64,000 nt of DNA from Myoxocephalus aenaeus (taxonomy: Eukaryota; Chordata; Actinopteri; Perciformes; Cottidae), in assembly GCA_038501785.1 (NCBI GenBank), contig JBAMJR010000083.1, forward strand, positions 878,501 through 942,500, written 5' to 3'. The notes below the pieces were generated by a model. The model saw only the letters and a program-made list of their open reading frames with translations, did not search any database and was not told the origin of the DNA. Position numbers and translations under genes: made by a program. This document shows positions 48,372 to 60,069 of this stretch, in pieces (position 1 is the first letter of the stretch; the number at the start of each line of letters is the position of its first letter).

Positions 48372-49042
48372 GTGAACATTGCATTTATCTTCAGTAGACT
48401 GGACTACTGTAACGGTGTGTTCACAGGCCTCTGCAAAAAGTCAATCAGAAAGCTGCAGCTGATTCAGAACGCAGCAGCTCGAGTCCTCACTAAGACCAGG
48501 AAAGTGGATCACATCACTCCAGTTCTGAGGTCTTTGCACTGGCTTCCTGTCTAAATAATTTACTTTAAAATCCTGCTGCTGGTTTATAAAGCACTGAATG
48601 GTTTAGGGCCTAAATACATTTGTGATCTGCTGCTGGTCTACCTTATGAACCATCCCGGCCCCTCAGGTGATCTGCTGCTGGTCTACCTTATGAACCATCC
48701 TGACCCCTCAGGTGATCTGCTGCTGGTCTACCTTATGAACCATCCTGACCCCTCAGGTGATCTGCTGCTGGTCTACCTTATGAACCATCCTGACCCCTCA
48801 GGTTGTCTGGGACTGGTCTACTTCCTGTTCCAAGAGTCAGAACTAAAAATGGAGCAACAGCGTTCAGTTCTTCTGATCCACATATCTGGAACAAGGTCCC
48901 TGAAAGCTGCAGGTCTGCTGAGACCCTCAGAAACCCTCAGAGACCATCAGCTCAAATGATATTAATCAATGCTGCATCTCACTACTGTCTTTTATTTTTT
49001 AAACTGCACTGCAATTTTTATTACATTTTCAGACTGACTTAG
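48372..49042 (+). pseudogene. L2-clade LINE ORF2 C-terminal fragment
   Basis: 48378-48554 encodes the end of a reverse transcriptase region, with SRLDYCNGVF, LQLIQNAAARVLTKTRK and DHITPVLRSLHWLPV. After a stop, the continuation (YKALNGLGPKYICDLL) and then SGTGLLPVPRVRTKNG...HIWNKVPESCRSAETL in another frame match the standard C-terminus of these LINEs. Stops and frameshifts show it is dead. It contains a four-copy internal duplication. Confidence 0.88.
48622..48801. repeat. 45-bp tandem repeat inside the LINE fragment (4 copies)
   Basis: Copies start at 48622, 48667, 48712 and 48757. Each encodes DLLLVYLMNHPDPSG-like peptides in the LINE frame. Differences are few, so the expansion is recent. 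Confidence 0.95.
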
Positions 49043-49049
49043 TAGCCCA

Positions 49050-51073
49050 CATCGATTAGTGGGCAGGGTCCCTCCAGAGTCGTGGTTATGTTTAACTCTG
49101 GCTGTAGGACCTGTATGGCTGCTCTCCAGCCTGAAGACGGCCATGACCTTTGCCCCCCTTGTCTTGACCTCGAGCACCTGAGGGAGGGCCTTTCGGAGAA
49201 CCCGTGCATGAACTGTGGCATCATGCCTTACGCAATAAGGGCCACTAGATTGGCCAAGGTGGAACACCTGAGGGGTTAGGTTGACCTCCCCCCGTCGGGG
49301 CAGCCTGACCCAGCCCAACCTACCAGTTTCAAACGGCGGCTCTCTGGAGCCGCTGGTGCTCCCCCCAAGAGGGCTAGGTCCGGCATGCTGGCTTCTAGAG
49401 TGGATCTGCTGACTGCCGAACTAGCTCAGAAGAAATTGCTTCTCCTGACCCTCCACCCTAGTGCGTGGAGGACTGAGGCATCAGATCCACCCGTGGCTGA
49501 GCCGGTCCCAGAAGAGGACGTTATCTCAGTGGCAGCATCAGCCAATCTGAGCGGCCCTCCTGTGCTTCTGGGCCTGGCTCCCGTTCCTCTGCCCATAGGC
49601 CTTCGGAGGGGGCAGTCGACAGCTCCATGGGGTTTGTCATTGTCATGGGGTCTGTCATTCACAGGGCACTGGCACACCAGCAGCTGGCCATACGGCAGCC
49701 GGAATCTCCACCTGCTAGTGCTTTCTTCAGGCGCGTTCCCGCCCCTGCCACCTTTTCTGTCCCTCCCTCCGAAGAATATCTGAGGGAGTTGCACTCATGC
49801 TGGAGAGACACCAGCGCTCTCTCCTGTCTTAAGTCAGATGGCCGAACCCTGGCGGCCATGCAGGACGCGAAAAAATTTGGCCTTGAGCTTATACCAGCCA
49901 TTGAGCCGACTATTGCGTCCATCATAGTTTCCCCCGAGGAGACTCTGGGGCCGGATGCCTGGTGCCCTCGATGTTGGATCACAGACGACCTGCTTTCCCG
50001 GGCTTACAAAACGCCAGCGCGCATGGGTCGTATTGGCAACTCCCTCTCCCATCTAATGCTGGCCCTATCAGCTTCTCTGCAGCAGGCTACTTTCCACGCT
50101 TCTGCCACCAGCCTCAGTGATGCTTCACTGCAGCCGTTTGCACCTATGTCGAGGGAACTTGGGCGCCTAATGTCCACCCTAATTCAGACCCGCCGCCAGG
50201 TGTGGCTGGCACAGTCACCCTTCTCGGAGACATGTAGGAGGATCCTCCGTACTGTCCCAGTCGTACCTGGGGAGCTGTTCGGCTGGGCTGCTCTACAGGC
50301 GTTTCAGCGGACTGTTCAAGCTGATCAGACTGGGCAGCAGTTCTCTGGTCTTCGCAGGGACGTACCTGCATCCGGCAGACCCAGGGGCACCATGTCGGCC
50401 CACCAAGGCCACTTTCAGCCCCCAGCTTCCCGGGGGACTCTACTCAACCTTGCAGAGATGGCTGAACAGCCTTTGTCTGGACTGCACGTGCCACAGGACA
50501 GTAGTGGTGTCACAGCAGCGCCTTCTTGCTCTATCCCTGTGGAGGGAGAAAGCATACCTGTCAAGGGGTGTCCACATGGGCGTGGTTCCCTCCCGTCGGG
50601 AGGTTGTCACAACAGACGCCTGCCTCTCAGGGTGGAGTGTAGCAGAACAGGACTGCTCGAGGGCAGTGGTCCGCTCAGGACCGCATGGTGCATGTCAATG
50701 TTCTGGAGCTACGGGCCGTGTACCAAGCGCTCAAACATTTCCTGCAATACTTGAGAGGAAACCATGTACTCGTTCGGTCGGACAACACCTCAACCGTGTT
50801 CCACATGAACCATCAGGGGGGCACCAGGTCTGCAAAGCTGCTACGGGTGTCCTGTGCCCTTCTGACTTGGACAGACCCTCGCCCAACCAGCCTTCAGGCG
50901 ATGTATTTACCAGGAGAACGGAACCAGGTCGCAGATTCCCTCTCCCACCTTGTGACGGGTCACAAGCCTCCATCGGGGGAGTGGCGGCTTCATCCAGAGG
51001 TGGTGCACAGCATCTGGGGTCTCTTCGGCAGGGCAGAGGTGGATCTCTTTGCCTCAGAGACCACTGGTTCTCC
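49050..51073 (+). pseudogene. DIRS-type retrotransposon relic (gag-like, RT remnant, RNase H)
   Basis: 49100-49279 has a Cys-rich segment (CRTCMAA...CPPCLDL...CMNCG) as in DIRS gag-like proteins. 49627-50400 continues it, with ELHSCWRDTSALSC, ARMGRIGNSLSHLMLALSAS and FGWAALQAFQ. 50540-50660 holds WREKAYLSRGVHMGVVPSRR and VVTTDACLSGWSVAEQ, the connector before RNase H. 50685-51077 gives RNase H blocks (NVLELRAVYQALKHF, VLVRSDNTS, MYLPGERNQVADSLS) ending GRAEVDLFASE. The main reverse-transcriptase domain is missing and frames are shifted. No tyrosine recombinase is seen. Confidence 0.85.
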
Positions 51074-51077
51074 TTAA

Positions 51078-51718
51078 CCCTAGAACACTAACGTCGGGTG
51101 ATTTTCACCCGAGCGATTGATGTTACGTTATTTTCATTGTGTTGCTTTTGTCTGAGTTGCGTGGGTCCTTCTGTAGCTTCATGCTGCTCACAGTCTTAGT
51201 GAAGGTGGGCGTGTCTTAGTGAAGGTGGGCGTGTCTTATTGAAAGTGGGCGTGTCTTCCTGCTCCAATCACTGTTTTTTTCTACAGGCACCTGTTTGGGT
51301 GATTGTCACCTGACGTTAGTGATAGTGTGACAATTTTTTCCGGATGGGTTTTAACATTGACTTTTAACATGAATTAACTTTTCCTTCACAGAACAAGTCT
51401 CACATGTCCCAGGAACATGTGGACCAAATAACAAGTTCATAGCTCCTTTATTTATATTTTTAATCATGTTTTTATTGACGATTCCCTAATTTTTCATCGG
51501 ATTTTGATCCTTTTTTCAGGGTCTCCCTGTGAAACCTGTTTATCGTTTTATGAGAAGTTCTATAGGGTAAAATAAAAGAAGAGTACTTCAACTGGCCTTG
51601 TATTGTTGTATTTGAATATATTTTGATGAGAAGAATATTTGATCAGGTACATTATATTGGGTGAAATTCACCCGACGTTAGTGATGGTGTGACTATTTTT
51701 AACGTTAGTGTTCTAGGG
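51078..51718. mobile_element. 641-bp piggyBac-type MITE inserted at the DIRS relic
   Basis: Terminal repeats CCCTAGAACACTAACGT are perfect over 17 bp in inverted orientation. TTAA precedes the left end (51074-51077); on the right TTAA is at 51721-51724, two T's beyond the terminus. It carries three copies of agtgaaggtgggcgtgtctt near 51200-51256. No coding capacity. Confidence 0.85.
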
Positions 51719-52002
51719 TTTTAAGGAAGAGGACCTCTGGGTCAAGATGCAGCTAGATTTATTTGTGTTTATAAATATATATTTATGTAGAAATCAGTGG
51801 CGGCTGGTGACATTTTTTTTGGGGGGGGCGCAGTTGGGCGGCGCGGTTTAAATAGCACTCCACAATGAGAAGAAAAGAGGTTTTGAGTAGAATATTCTAA
51901 AAAACAAAGCTTTATTTCAAGAAAACACAGTGCTCAACACTGTCCAATAACAACTATCAACAAACTGTAACTTTGGGCATGAGAGGTTCAGAGCAGAATT
52001 GT

Positions 52003-52152
52003 TTAAGAAACATTGAATGTGGTGGCCAGAGCAACTTCAGGGAATACATTGACGTAGCATTCAAACTGGGGGCCCTGCAGTAAGGTGGCACTGGTGAGGT
52101 GGTCTTTGAAGGCAAAGCGTTCCCTGGTGTGTCCAAGTATGGTGTCACAAAC
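52003..52152 (-). pseudogene. hAT (ZMYM1-like) transposase exon fragment
   Basis: Preceded by an acceptor-like TTTATCTGTAG and read on the minus strand for 49 codons to TAA. ERFAFKDHLTSATLLQG and FPEVALATTFNVS resemble the helical middle region of ZMYM1-type, hAT-derived proteins. Partner exons are not visible within the element. Confidence 0.55.
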
Positions 52153-52317
52153 CTACAGATAAATATATAGAGAGAGAGAGAGACAGTAAGATAAGTTGTG
52201 GGGAAATATCTACTACAAACAGGCTTCATACTACAGACAAAAAACTATGTTTTGTGTGTCTTGATGGCTCAGCAACATAGACAAAAGGCCAGGAGCCACC
52301 TTGATGGCTGTAGCTAT

Positions 52318-52319
<2 letters not shown>

Positions 52320-52409
<90 letters not shown>
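52320..52409. repeat. (CA)n microsatellite
   Basis: About 90 bp of pure CA inside the 51795 hAT element. Confidence 0.97.
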
Positions 52410-52411
<2 letters not shown>

Positions 52412-53399
52412 CTTGTTGGGGGTTGAATTGGTATTTTAGATAAAGTTATAGTCTGATATGATATCCCCCCAAATCTAACAATGTCCAACATGTGTTCTGC
52501 TGTGGGAAAGATAAAACATTAAACTCTAACAGGCATCTGCTGATTTTGACACTCACCTCTGCAGCAATCCTTCAAGCTCATCTTCCTTCACAGCCGGCGC
52601 TTCCTCGGCTGCTCAGAGCCACTGCACACGGAGCCTCCAGCTAGCAGCTCCGGTTAGCATGTAGCTTGGTGCATGTGGCTTCACTGCTTTGCTGCTGAAT
52701 ATTTAAATCCGGACGTTCGGGTCCCAACTCTTTCAGCCTCTTCTTGTCAACATCTGATCGTGGATTGAAAGGTGTTTCGCGTAGAGATACCACAGAGTTT
52801 TCAGTCGCCATACTAACATGATCAAAGTCTCTGCTAGCTGTGTTGCTCGCGTAGCTACGTGGGAGCTATATGGGATGTGAGGGAATGATAAAGGTCTCTG
52901 ATTGGACGAATAGTCCAACCACGTTGCAATAAGAAACGATGTCATTGGCTAGGGCGCAGATTCGTGCGCCCGAAGATTCACGTTTCATCCGCCAATGAGA
53001 AGCTGTCCTTGCCGTCACGAGGGTGAAATGTTTGTTAGCTTGCCATAGACTCACATTGGGCCGGCGCCCCGAGAGGGGAGGGGCTTTTCTCAGTGATGAT
53101 GAATGGCGATATATTATATTTAACTTAAGTGGTTGTTGACAGGGGCTTACGGTCTCCCACACACATTTAGCGCGTCAACACGGTATATTTCTTATTTAAA
53201 TTATTGGATATATAATGTTTTTTGACAGTATATATTATATATTTTTTTTCTTCTATTTCTTTTTTCATCGCAAAATTTTAGGAGGGGCGGCGCCCTAGCG
53301 CCCTCTATTGACGCACCGCCACTGGTAGAAATGTGTGTAGCTGCATCCTTTGTTCTTGTTATGTCTGCCTGTGAAATACATTACTAGTGAATTCATGTC

Positions 53400-53820
53400 T
53401 CTTCAATGCACATTACTAACTACTAACTCTACTTCTTCCCGGAGCCTCTGTGCTTCCTCTCCTCAAGTTTCCATGGATTGTGGCTGTCTGGAGCCGGTCC
53501 TGCCTCCTGCCATGGCCCTCCTCTCTACCTCCATGCCTATTACTCATTGTATGAATAATGTCTGTCATATTCATGTAATGTGCTGTAACTCTGTTACGTT
53601 ATTCATTCTGGTCACATGACATCTATTGCTTCTGTCCATCTGGGGAGAGGGATCCTCCTCTGTTGCTCTCCCTCAGGTTTCTTCCTGTTTTCCCTGTGAA
53701 AGGGTTTTTCCTGATCTGACGTGAGGTCCCGGGACACGGATGTTATGTGTACAGATTGTAAAGCCCTTCGAAGCCAAATTTGTGATTTTGGACTAAGCAA
53801 ATTTAAACTGAATTGAACCA
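53400..53820 (+). mobile_element. LINE 3' tail (L2/Rex-type untranslated end)
   Basis: The segment ttctgtccatctggggagag...gggatcctcctctgttgctc...agattgtaaagcccttcgaagccaaatttgtgatttt is the familiar 3' untranslated tail of teleost L2-type LINEs and dependent SINEs. It ends in an aactgaattgaa tail. Non-coding. Confidence 0.75.
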
Positions 53821-54368
53821 TGCGGAAACACTATAATTTCAAAGTAGAGTAGGTACAATAGGATCTGAAAATTCTCTCTATTGAGTTACCTTGTAAAAGC
53901 CTAATCATTTAAAAAGGATAAGAAAAGTAATAGCAGAAATGTCATCAATGTACTGCATTTTTTTGAGATGTTTATACATTTTGTTTCTGTGGCTGAAAGT
54001 AGTGAGATTCCAAAAATCGCATGTAAAAAATCAAAGTTGTAGAATAAAGACTTGGATCATTAAGTGTGAATGCTGATTCTGCATTCACACTGACAACTAA
54101 GATCTCGTTACTGAAGGAAAACTGCTCTAGAATGTTCTCACGTGAATACATTATTCTGTATGTTGCAGGAACTATCGTACAAAGAGTGTCTGCCGCACCA
54201 TCAGATCAAGAACATTGAAAAGATAACCTTAACAGGCAGAACGTGCTCAGCAGCTGTTTACACAGGGTCGTCATCCTAAAAAGGAGAAAACTAGTCCAGT
54301 CTTTGAAAAGGCAACCATGAGACCAAACTGTGACAATGATAAATAAAATATATATATATATATATCAC
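53821..54368. other. Intergenic, 3' of ppp6c
   Basis: Unique AT-rich sequence with a short AT run at 54350-54364. No gene recognised. Confidence 0.4.
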
Positions 54369-54419
54369 TTTATTTGAACATGTATTATTGGCAGTTACCA
54401 CCAGTTTAAATGTTTTATT
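54369..54419 (-). terminator. ppp6c: Candidate ppp6c polyadenylation signals
   Basis: Two minus-strand AATAAA hexamers, at 54419-54414 and 54374-54369, lie about 265 and 310 bases downstream of the ppp6c stop. This implies a short 3' UTR. Confidence 0.5.
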
Positions 54420-54681
54420 TGCTTCAGTGGGGTACATAACATCAAAATTAAACCATTCAACAGTTTCTTATTAAAATTTGAAGAAATTTAAAAAGGTATA
54501 ATTTTCTCATTGGGGCTAGTTTTTCTTAACGACAGAACGAGTGAGTGAGGTGCAAACAGACTGGAGCCCCAGAAGGAACCCTTTGCTACTCAAGATGCTG
54601 TGGACCTGAAACTGACTTCCATTCATTTCTAAAAATATGTTATTAAGTTTGAGAGCGGAGCTCTCCAGAGGGTTCTCGTCA

Positions 54682-57600
54682 TTAGAGGAAGTAGGGGGTA
54701 GTAGTTCGGGGAGGTATGACGCGCTCCGAGTCGGGCACAGCGCGGAACAGCTTGGGCTCTCGTCTGTTGACGTCCTTGAAGACCATGATGGACGCGATGT
54801 TCCCGCAGCGGTAGCAGTAGTTGGGCGCCGACCACACGGTCACGAGCTTCTCATCAAACATGAACTTGTAGCCTTCGTGAACCAGCTGATGTGCACGGCA
54901 GATGAGCTTCAGATTGTTGATGTGCACAAACTATGACAAAATATGAGGATTATTTTCAATCAACTGGTGATACAGATGTTTACATTTCCCATTGATTGGT
55001 TTTGAATGTTACCTCATTGGTAACTTTGGAGCCGAACAGCCAGCCTGCACCTCTCGGACTGATGGCCCAGGTGTCCACGTCCTCTGGATCCGACCACACC
55101 AGATCGCAGAAGGCCCCCTTGTGGGGAATCTCCTGGTTGCGTTCGATGGTGCGGATCTGGTCCAACGTCTTGATGTCAGGTGAAAGACCACCATGGACAC
55201 ACAGGACCTGCTCGTCTATCAACTGGGGTTAGACAGATGGCATTAAACAACTGGCCCTTCTGGAAATATCACATTAAATATGACACAAATCATAATCAGG
55301 TTTACGGTGTGTTCGTAAAGCCAATCTGCCGATCTACACTAAAACTAGAGCGCTGTTCTATTGCTGTATGAATTGAGGAACAGGTCAATTCAAAGCAATG
55401 TAAGAACAACTATGTAAAATAGCGCCTCTTGTGCAAGGATGCCAATGAGACGCTAACAATATGCCAGTGAACATTTGTTGGGAAACATTAAGTTCTGATT
55501 GGACAGAGACACAGCGGCGCGTCTGCTCTTGCCCTTACCCTGCACCATTGCCTAGGTGGGCCTGGGTCCGGCCAATCGGAAGGCTTCCTTTTGTTTTGGG
55601 TTCAGCAAGTGAATTTACACTTATCAATTTCAAATAGACAGGCCTCTGTTTCACGTCTATGGATTATCCAGAGATCAGTCACTTGTGAAAGCGATTGCAC
55701 AGATAAACAGACGCTACTCTCTGCTAGCTAATAAGTCGTTGAGGAGCAGGAAGCAGGAAGTTCCACTCAAGTTCAGCCAAGCACACGCGTGTTGTGGTTC
55801 GCTCTGATGATGTAGAAGGCTTGTATAATTAAACTGTGGTGCATTCAGGCAAGTATAGGGGTCATGGTCTATTTGTTAACATATGCATTTTTAAAACCTA
55901 TTAAGAAGCATACGACTGGCCTTGGAGGTCCTTGTTATTATATTCAATATCTGACATGTTCTTGTTAAAGCATCACCGCTTTGCAGAGTACTTCTTTATC
56001 ATCTACTTTGTTTCCTAACCAGCCCTGATCATCCAATCCGAGTTCAGCATAGACTGCTGTGGATTTGTTCCGTGGTTTATCTAAAACGGTCTTCTAGTAG
56101 ATTCATTATTGTTGACCATTCAATATAAACATTAAAGTCTTTATGACATTCATGTGTATTCCCCGTTTCCAAACATCACAGCTTATGAACGTCATGTTTC
56201 AGACTTTCACTTCAGCACAAGGTAAAACTTTTCAGATCTGAACACTATTCAAACTCTAAACTTAAGTTTAAAATCAGCGTAGACGTGTTTTCATTATTAC
56301 GCATTAGCCGTGTTGAGCAAGTTTCAATTCTCTCCCTGGAAGAAAGGAACAACATTTAAAAGCTGCACAGACATGAATGACACATGTTATAAAGGATTGT
56401 AATCTCTGAAGTGTTGCTATGGGAGAGAACTGCTCCATGTCGTGAACACATTCTAGCTACGTTCAGAGAGTCACAAGTGATGCAGCGTCTTATGTAATCA
56501 AAGTGAGAGAACAGGAGTAACTTACAGCCGCCACGGTCAGCATGTCAAACACTTTCGTGCAATACCGCCAGGCATTTGCGTTTCCATATTTTGTTTGGCA
56601 CTCATCTAAAAATAAGCAAGACATACATGCAACATGGTTTGATGAGCTTGTGAAACATTTGCATGTATAAAAGTAGCAGCAGCATGTAAACTTACCATAA
56701 AAGCCGTACACTTGTGTTATTTGTCTGCTCTCGTGGTTTCCACGTAGAAGTGTGATGCGATCCGGCCACTTTGCTTTCAAAGCTAGCAGATGTGTAAACG
56801 TCTCCAAGCTATAATATCCTCTGTCTACAAAGTCTCCCTGCAGGAGGGGAAGACAACGCCGTCAGTGAACGTGTAATTATGTTAGGACCCCGGTGAAGCA
56901 AGACAATGTACTCACTTACCATGAAAATGTAATTTGTGTCTGGAACTTGGCCTCCAGTTCTGAAGAGCTCACAAAGATCATAAAACTAGACGGGAACCAT
57001 AAAGAGAATTTATTCTTCAGTCATAAAAAAAAAAAAACAGACCATGATTGTTCAAAAGTGCCAGACTATTAGCAATACAACAAATAATGTACCTGGGCTG
57101 GTCAATAATTCAATATGATCATTTATATCATGATTAAAATGATGTATCAAGATATTGTGATACACAATCAAAATCTGATCATTCTTAATTAAATGAGAAA
57201 ATAAATCTGTATTTAATTCACAAGAGTAGACCAAACCATGTGCTCATTCCATTTAGACTAATAAATGACCAGAACACATGCTATATCGTGATATTTATCT
57301 TTACCAAGACGATTTGAATCGCCCAACATGGACCGTTCTCCATGTGGATACATGTTTTTAAGCATTAAAAGTCACAACTCAAAAAGGATTGGGGCCAAAT
57401 CATCAATGATAATGCTGTGAAATGTACTGCAGCTCAACTAATACAGTCAGACTGTGCATGCCCACTTATGACACGTACATTACCATAAACATTAACATAC
57501 AAAACAGCCACTAACTTAATACAAATCATTTTCAAAATAACCAACAATACTGGAAAATCTCTATCCATACATTCAGTCTTCAGGCTGGATGTTCAGTCAT

Positions 57601-59495
57601 TTTAGAGACATTTGGTAACAGTAGGGTTCATGCATCATCCTGTGAGGAGTAGGAATCAGTTGGCCTACCTGACCATGAATATCTCCACACACAGTAACTG
57701 GAGTAGAGACCGGCTGCACATTTGATTCTTCCAGCAGTAAATCACATACATAATCACACAATCTCTGCAAAAGTAAAACATGACAATAGTTAGTAGTAGT
57801 CAGTCTTACAATACAGCTTCATAACAGACTGGTCTGTTTTATCCACGATAAGAAATGATGTGAGGAAATAAAAACAAATCAAATTCAGCTCTTCAATCTT
57901 AAAAACTAAGTTTGACAATCCAGATGACAGCGACATTTATGATATACTAATTTAACAGTGAGGCATTCACAAGGACAGACACGCGTTCTTTTGTTGTCAA
58001 CAGCTGTCGTATGACAGAAACCCAGTTAACAGGGTCGCCTAGTAAAACGAAACGTTTCATCAGGTTATATTTGTGAATCCCACCACAGACTGTACAGCAG
58101 AAGTGGACTGGTCGTCGTGACGTCGCCCAACTAAGAGCCAATCAACCCTCTGATCGGGAGTTTCCCATCATGCCCTTGGTTTTGCAGTCGGTGGAGAACA
58201 AGTTGAGCAACTGTGGCGCCCGGCTCTAAAAGCTGTGGCCACCTCGACCGAGAAATCCCCCACCGGGGCGCCGTCACGCCGGGGGGGGGACGTCACGCCG
58301 GGGGGGGGGGACGTCACGCCGGGGGGGGGACGTCACGCCGGGGGGGGGGGACGTCACGCCGGGGGGGGGGGGGGGGACGTCACGCCGGGGGGGGGGGGGG
58401 GGGACGTCACGCCGGGGGGGGGGGGACGTCACGCCGCCGTCAGTGGGCTCAGTGAAGAAGCAGAGTCTGTTATCCGTGTGAAACTGGCCTCCTTACATCA
58501 ATGATGCTTGGTGCTCAAACATCACCAACGTTGAGGGACAATGTTTCCCTGATGTTGAATTTGTGAAGATGTAAAAATGTCGTACTGCCATATTATCTGC
58601 ACAGAACTATTTTATTGCTCCTGATGCAAATTAAGTCACTGTTTTTCTTTGTCATGATTATTCTTGTGTAGCAAACGCTCTACACTGCATGTTGTTGTAC
58701 AACTGTGTTGAAGTTAATTGTTTTTCCATGCAGGACTAAAAGCCCTCGGACACCAGACCTGCTGGTCTCCCAGTGACGGGGAGAAACCAACTGGTTCCTT
58801 CTGTCTACAGAAGGATGCAGAGCTATGAAGGCAGTGAAGTGGCGCTGAGAGACTCGTGACAGACCAAAGACAGGATTACAGAACATCAACACCTCCCGGT
58901 CAGGTTGAGAGACAGATGACAGTCTGATTAAGCTCCGACCCTCTTCTGTGGTAGATTCTGGTTTTCAGCGATAAACAATGACGTCACTTCATTGCTTATG
59001 TAACGTAACCTTCATAAGAGTGAGCAGCAGGGATCAACATGGCCCCAACAGTCTCTGTGGGTAACGATGTGGTCCGGACCCGAGGGACCGGGCTGCCGTG
59101 GTTCCCATGTCCACACCGACCGTAACATGTAGCCTAGCCGCGAGCTAACGCTGGAGCTAGCTGTAGCTTTAGCTAACATGAACAGCTACAGCGTCCTTTA
59201 TGGACTCCCTGTCCTGGTTTTCATCAGACTGACAGCCGGCGATGGCTTCCATCAGTGGTCAAATAAGCATAAACATAACAAGCCTTTCTACCTCAGTAGC
59301 AACTGTTATCGTTAGCTAGCAGCTAGGTTGTTAGCCACGATTGATGAAGAAACCTTCTCGTTTGCTTCCACTGATATGACCAAACCTTAGTCTACATTCA
59401 CTTCAGATACTAAAGCTCACCTTTAGATCATTTTCCGGCAGGTATTTGCAGTGTCTCGCTATTTCAACGTACTTGTCGAGGTCTAAAGGCGCCAT
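54682..59495 (-). CDS. ppp6c: Serine/threonine-protein phosphatase 6 catalytic subunit, complete
   Basis: PPP-family metallophosphatase, catalytic part of the PP6 holoenzyme with SAPS and ankyrin-repeat subunits; acts in mitosis and on NF-kB and Aurora A signalling (family knowledge). Seven exons: 59495-59421, 57764-57669, 56985-56920, 56837-56696, 56605-56526, 55222-55013, 54930-54682. All are GT-AG, giving 305 residues, the human length. Metal and catalytic motifs are all present: GDIHG (D53, H55), GDFVDRG (D81), GNHE (N113, H114), H163 in VHGG, and H237 in CRAHQ. It ends TTTPYFL, keeping the C-terminal Leu that is methylated in PP2A-like phosphatases. Differences from human are few and conservative. 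The start [14 protein letters not shown] is the family start. Head to tail with scai, as in human. Confidence 0.98.
55223..56525. other. ppp6c intron, unique sequence
   Basis: No transposon, RNA gene or exon recognised. The introns at 56986-57668 and 57765-58255 are likewise unremarkable. Confidence 0.4.
58258..58437. repeat. GC-rich minisatellite: ACGTCACGCC alternating with G-runs (7-8 units)
   Basis: Each unit is gacgtcacgccg followed by 8 to 16 G's. ACGTCA is the CREB/ATF half-site core, and the G-runs are G-quadruplex-prone. It lies in ppp6c intron 1, about 1 kb downstream of the start codon in gene sense. Confidence 0.95.
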
Positions 59496-59570
59496 TATCA
59501 CAACGCTAGACCCAGAGCACTGCTAGTAGTTAGCCAGCTCGCAAGTTCCTTTTCTTCTTCCTCTTCACCG
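59496..59570 (-). promoter_or_regulatory. ppp6c: Putative ppp6c 5' UTR and promoter
   Basis: Sequence immediately upstream of the ppp6c ATG, with no upstream acceptor seen, so the ATG is probably in exon 1. There is a pyrimidine-rich stretch on the plus strand after 59547. Start site not determined. Confidence 0.4.
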
Positions 59571-60069
59571 TTCCTTCATTTTCTTCTTCTTCTGTGGTTT
59601 TTAACGGCAGCTTGCATCCTTTCTGTTGCATTACTGCCATCTTCCGGTTTCCCCATCGGTCCTCCTTCATTTTCATCTTTCATCACCGGTGTCAAGTCAC
59701 TTAGACTTAGTTACTCACATCCTGTACAAACCTTCAAAATAAAAGTCTTTAACAATGAAATAGTCCTCTATTAATAAATAACTCCTAAGTTAAGTCAAGT
59801 ATGCATACAAAATGAAATATTTTATGTATTTTATCACAACTCTTGATGAGGAAAACTTTAAATAAAATATCAGTGGCTGTTTTTAAACCTTTATTTCGAA
59901 ATAATCATTATAATGGCATTATATCCAGTCAACTTGACTATGCAACAGCGCCCCCTGTTGATACGATGACAACTGATCTTAATGTATCTTAATGTATACA
60001 TCTTTAATGTATTGTTTTGGTCATTTTGTTCTACAGGCTAATTACGTTAAAACAATGAACATATTGCTC
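59571..60069. other. Intergenic upstream of ppp6c
   Basis: Unique sequence; nothing recognised before the LINE fragment. Confidence 0.4.

Larger units (their letters stand above)
51795..53324. mobile_element. 1.53-kb hAT element with perfect 8-bp target duplication
   Basis: GTAGAAAT flanks both ends (51787-51794 and 53325-53332). Termini CAGTGGCGGCTGG and CGCACCGCCACTG. It carries one recognisable transposase exon on the minus strand and a 90-bp CA tract. Most coding sequence is gone. Confidence 0.93.

Noticed and set aside
49627..51091. Host protein-coding gene on the plus strand
   Set aside because: Motifs are DIRS gag-like and RNase H; frames are shifted and the RT core is missing.
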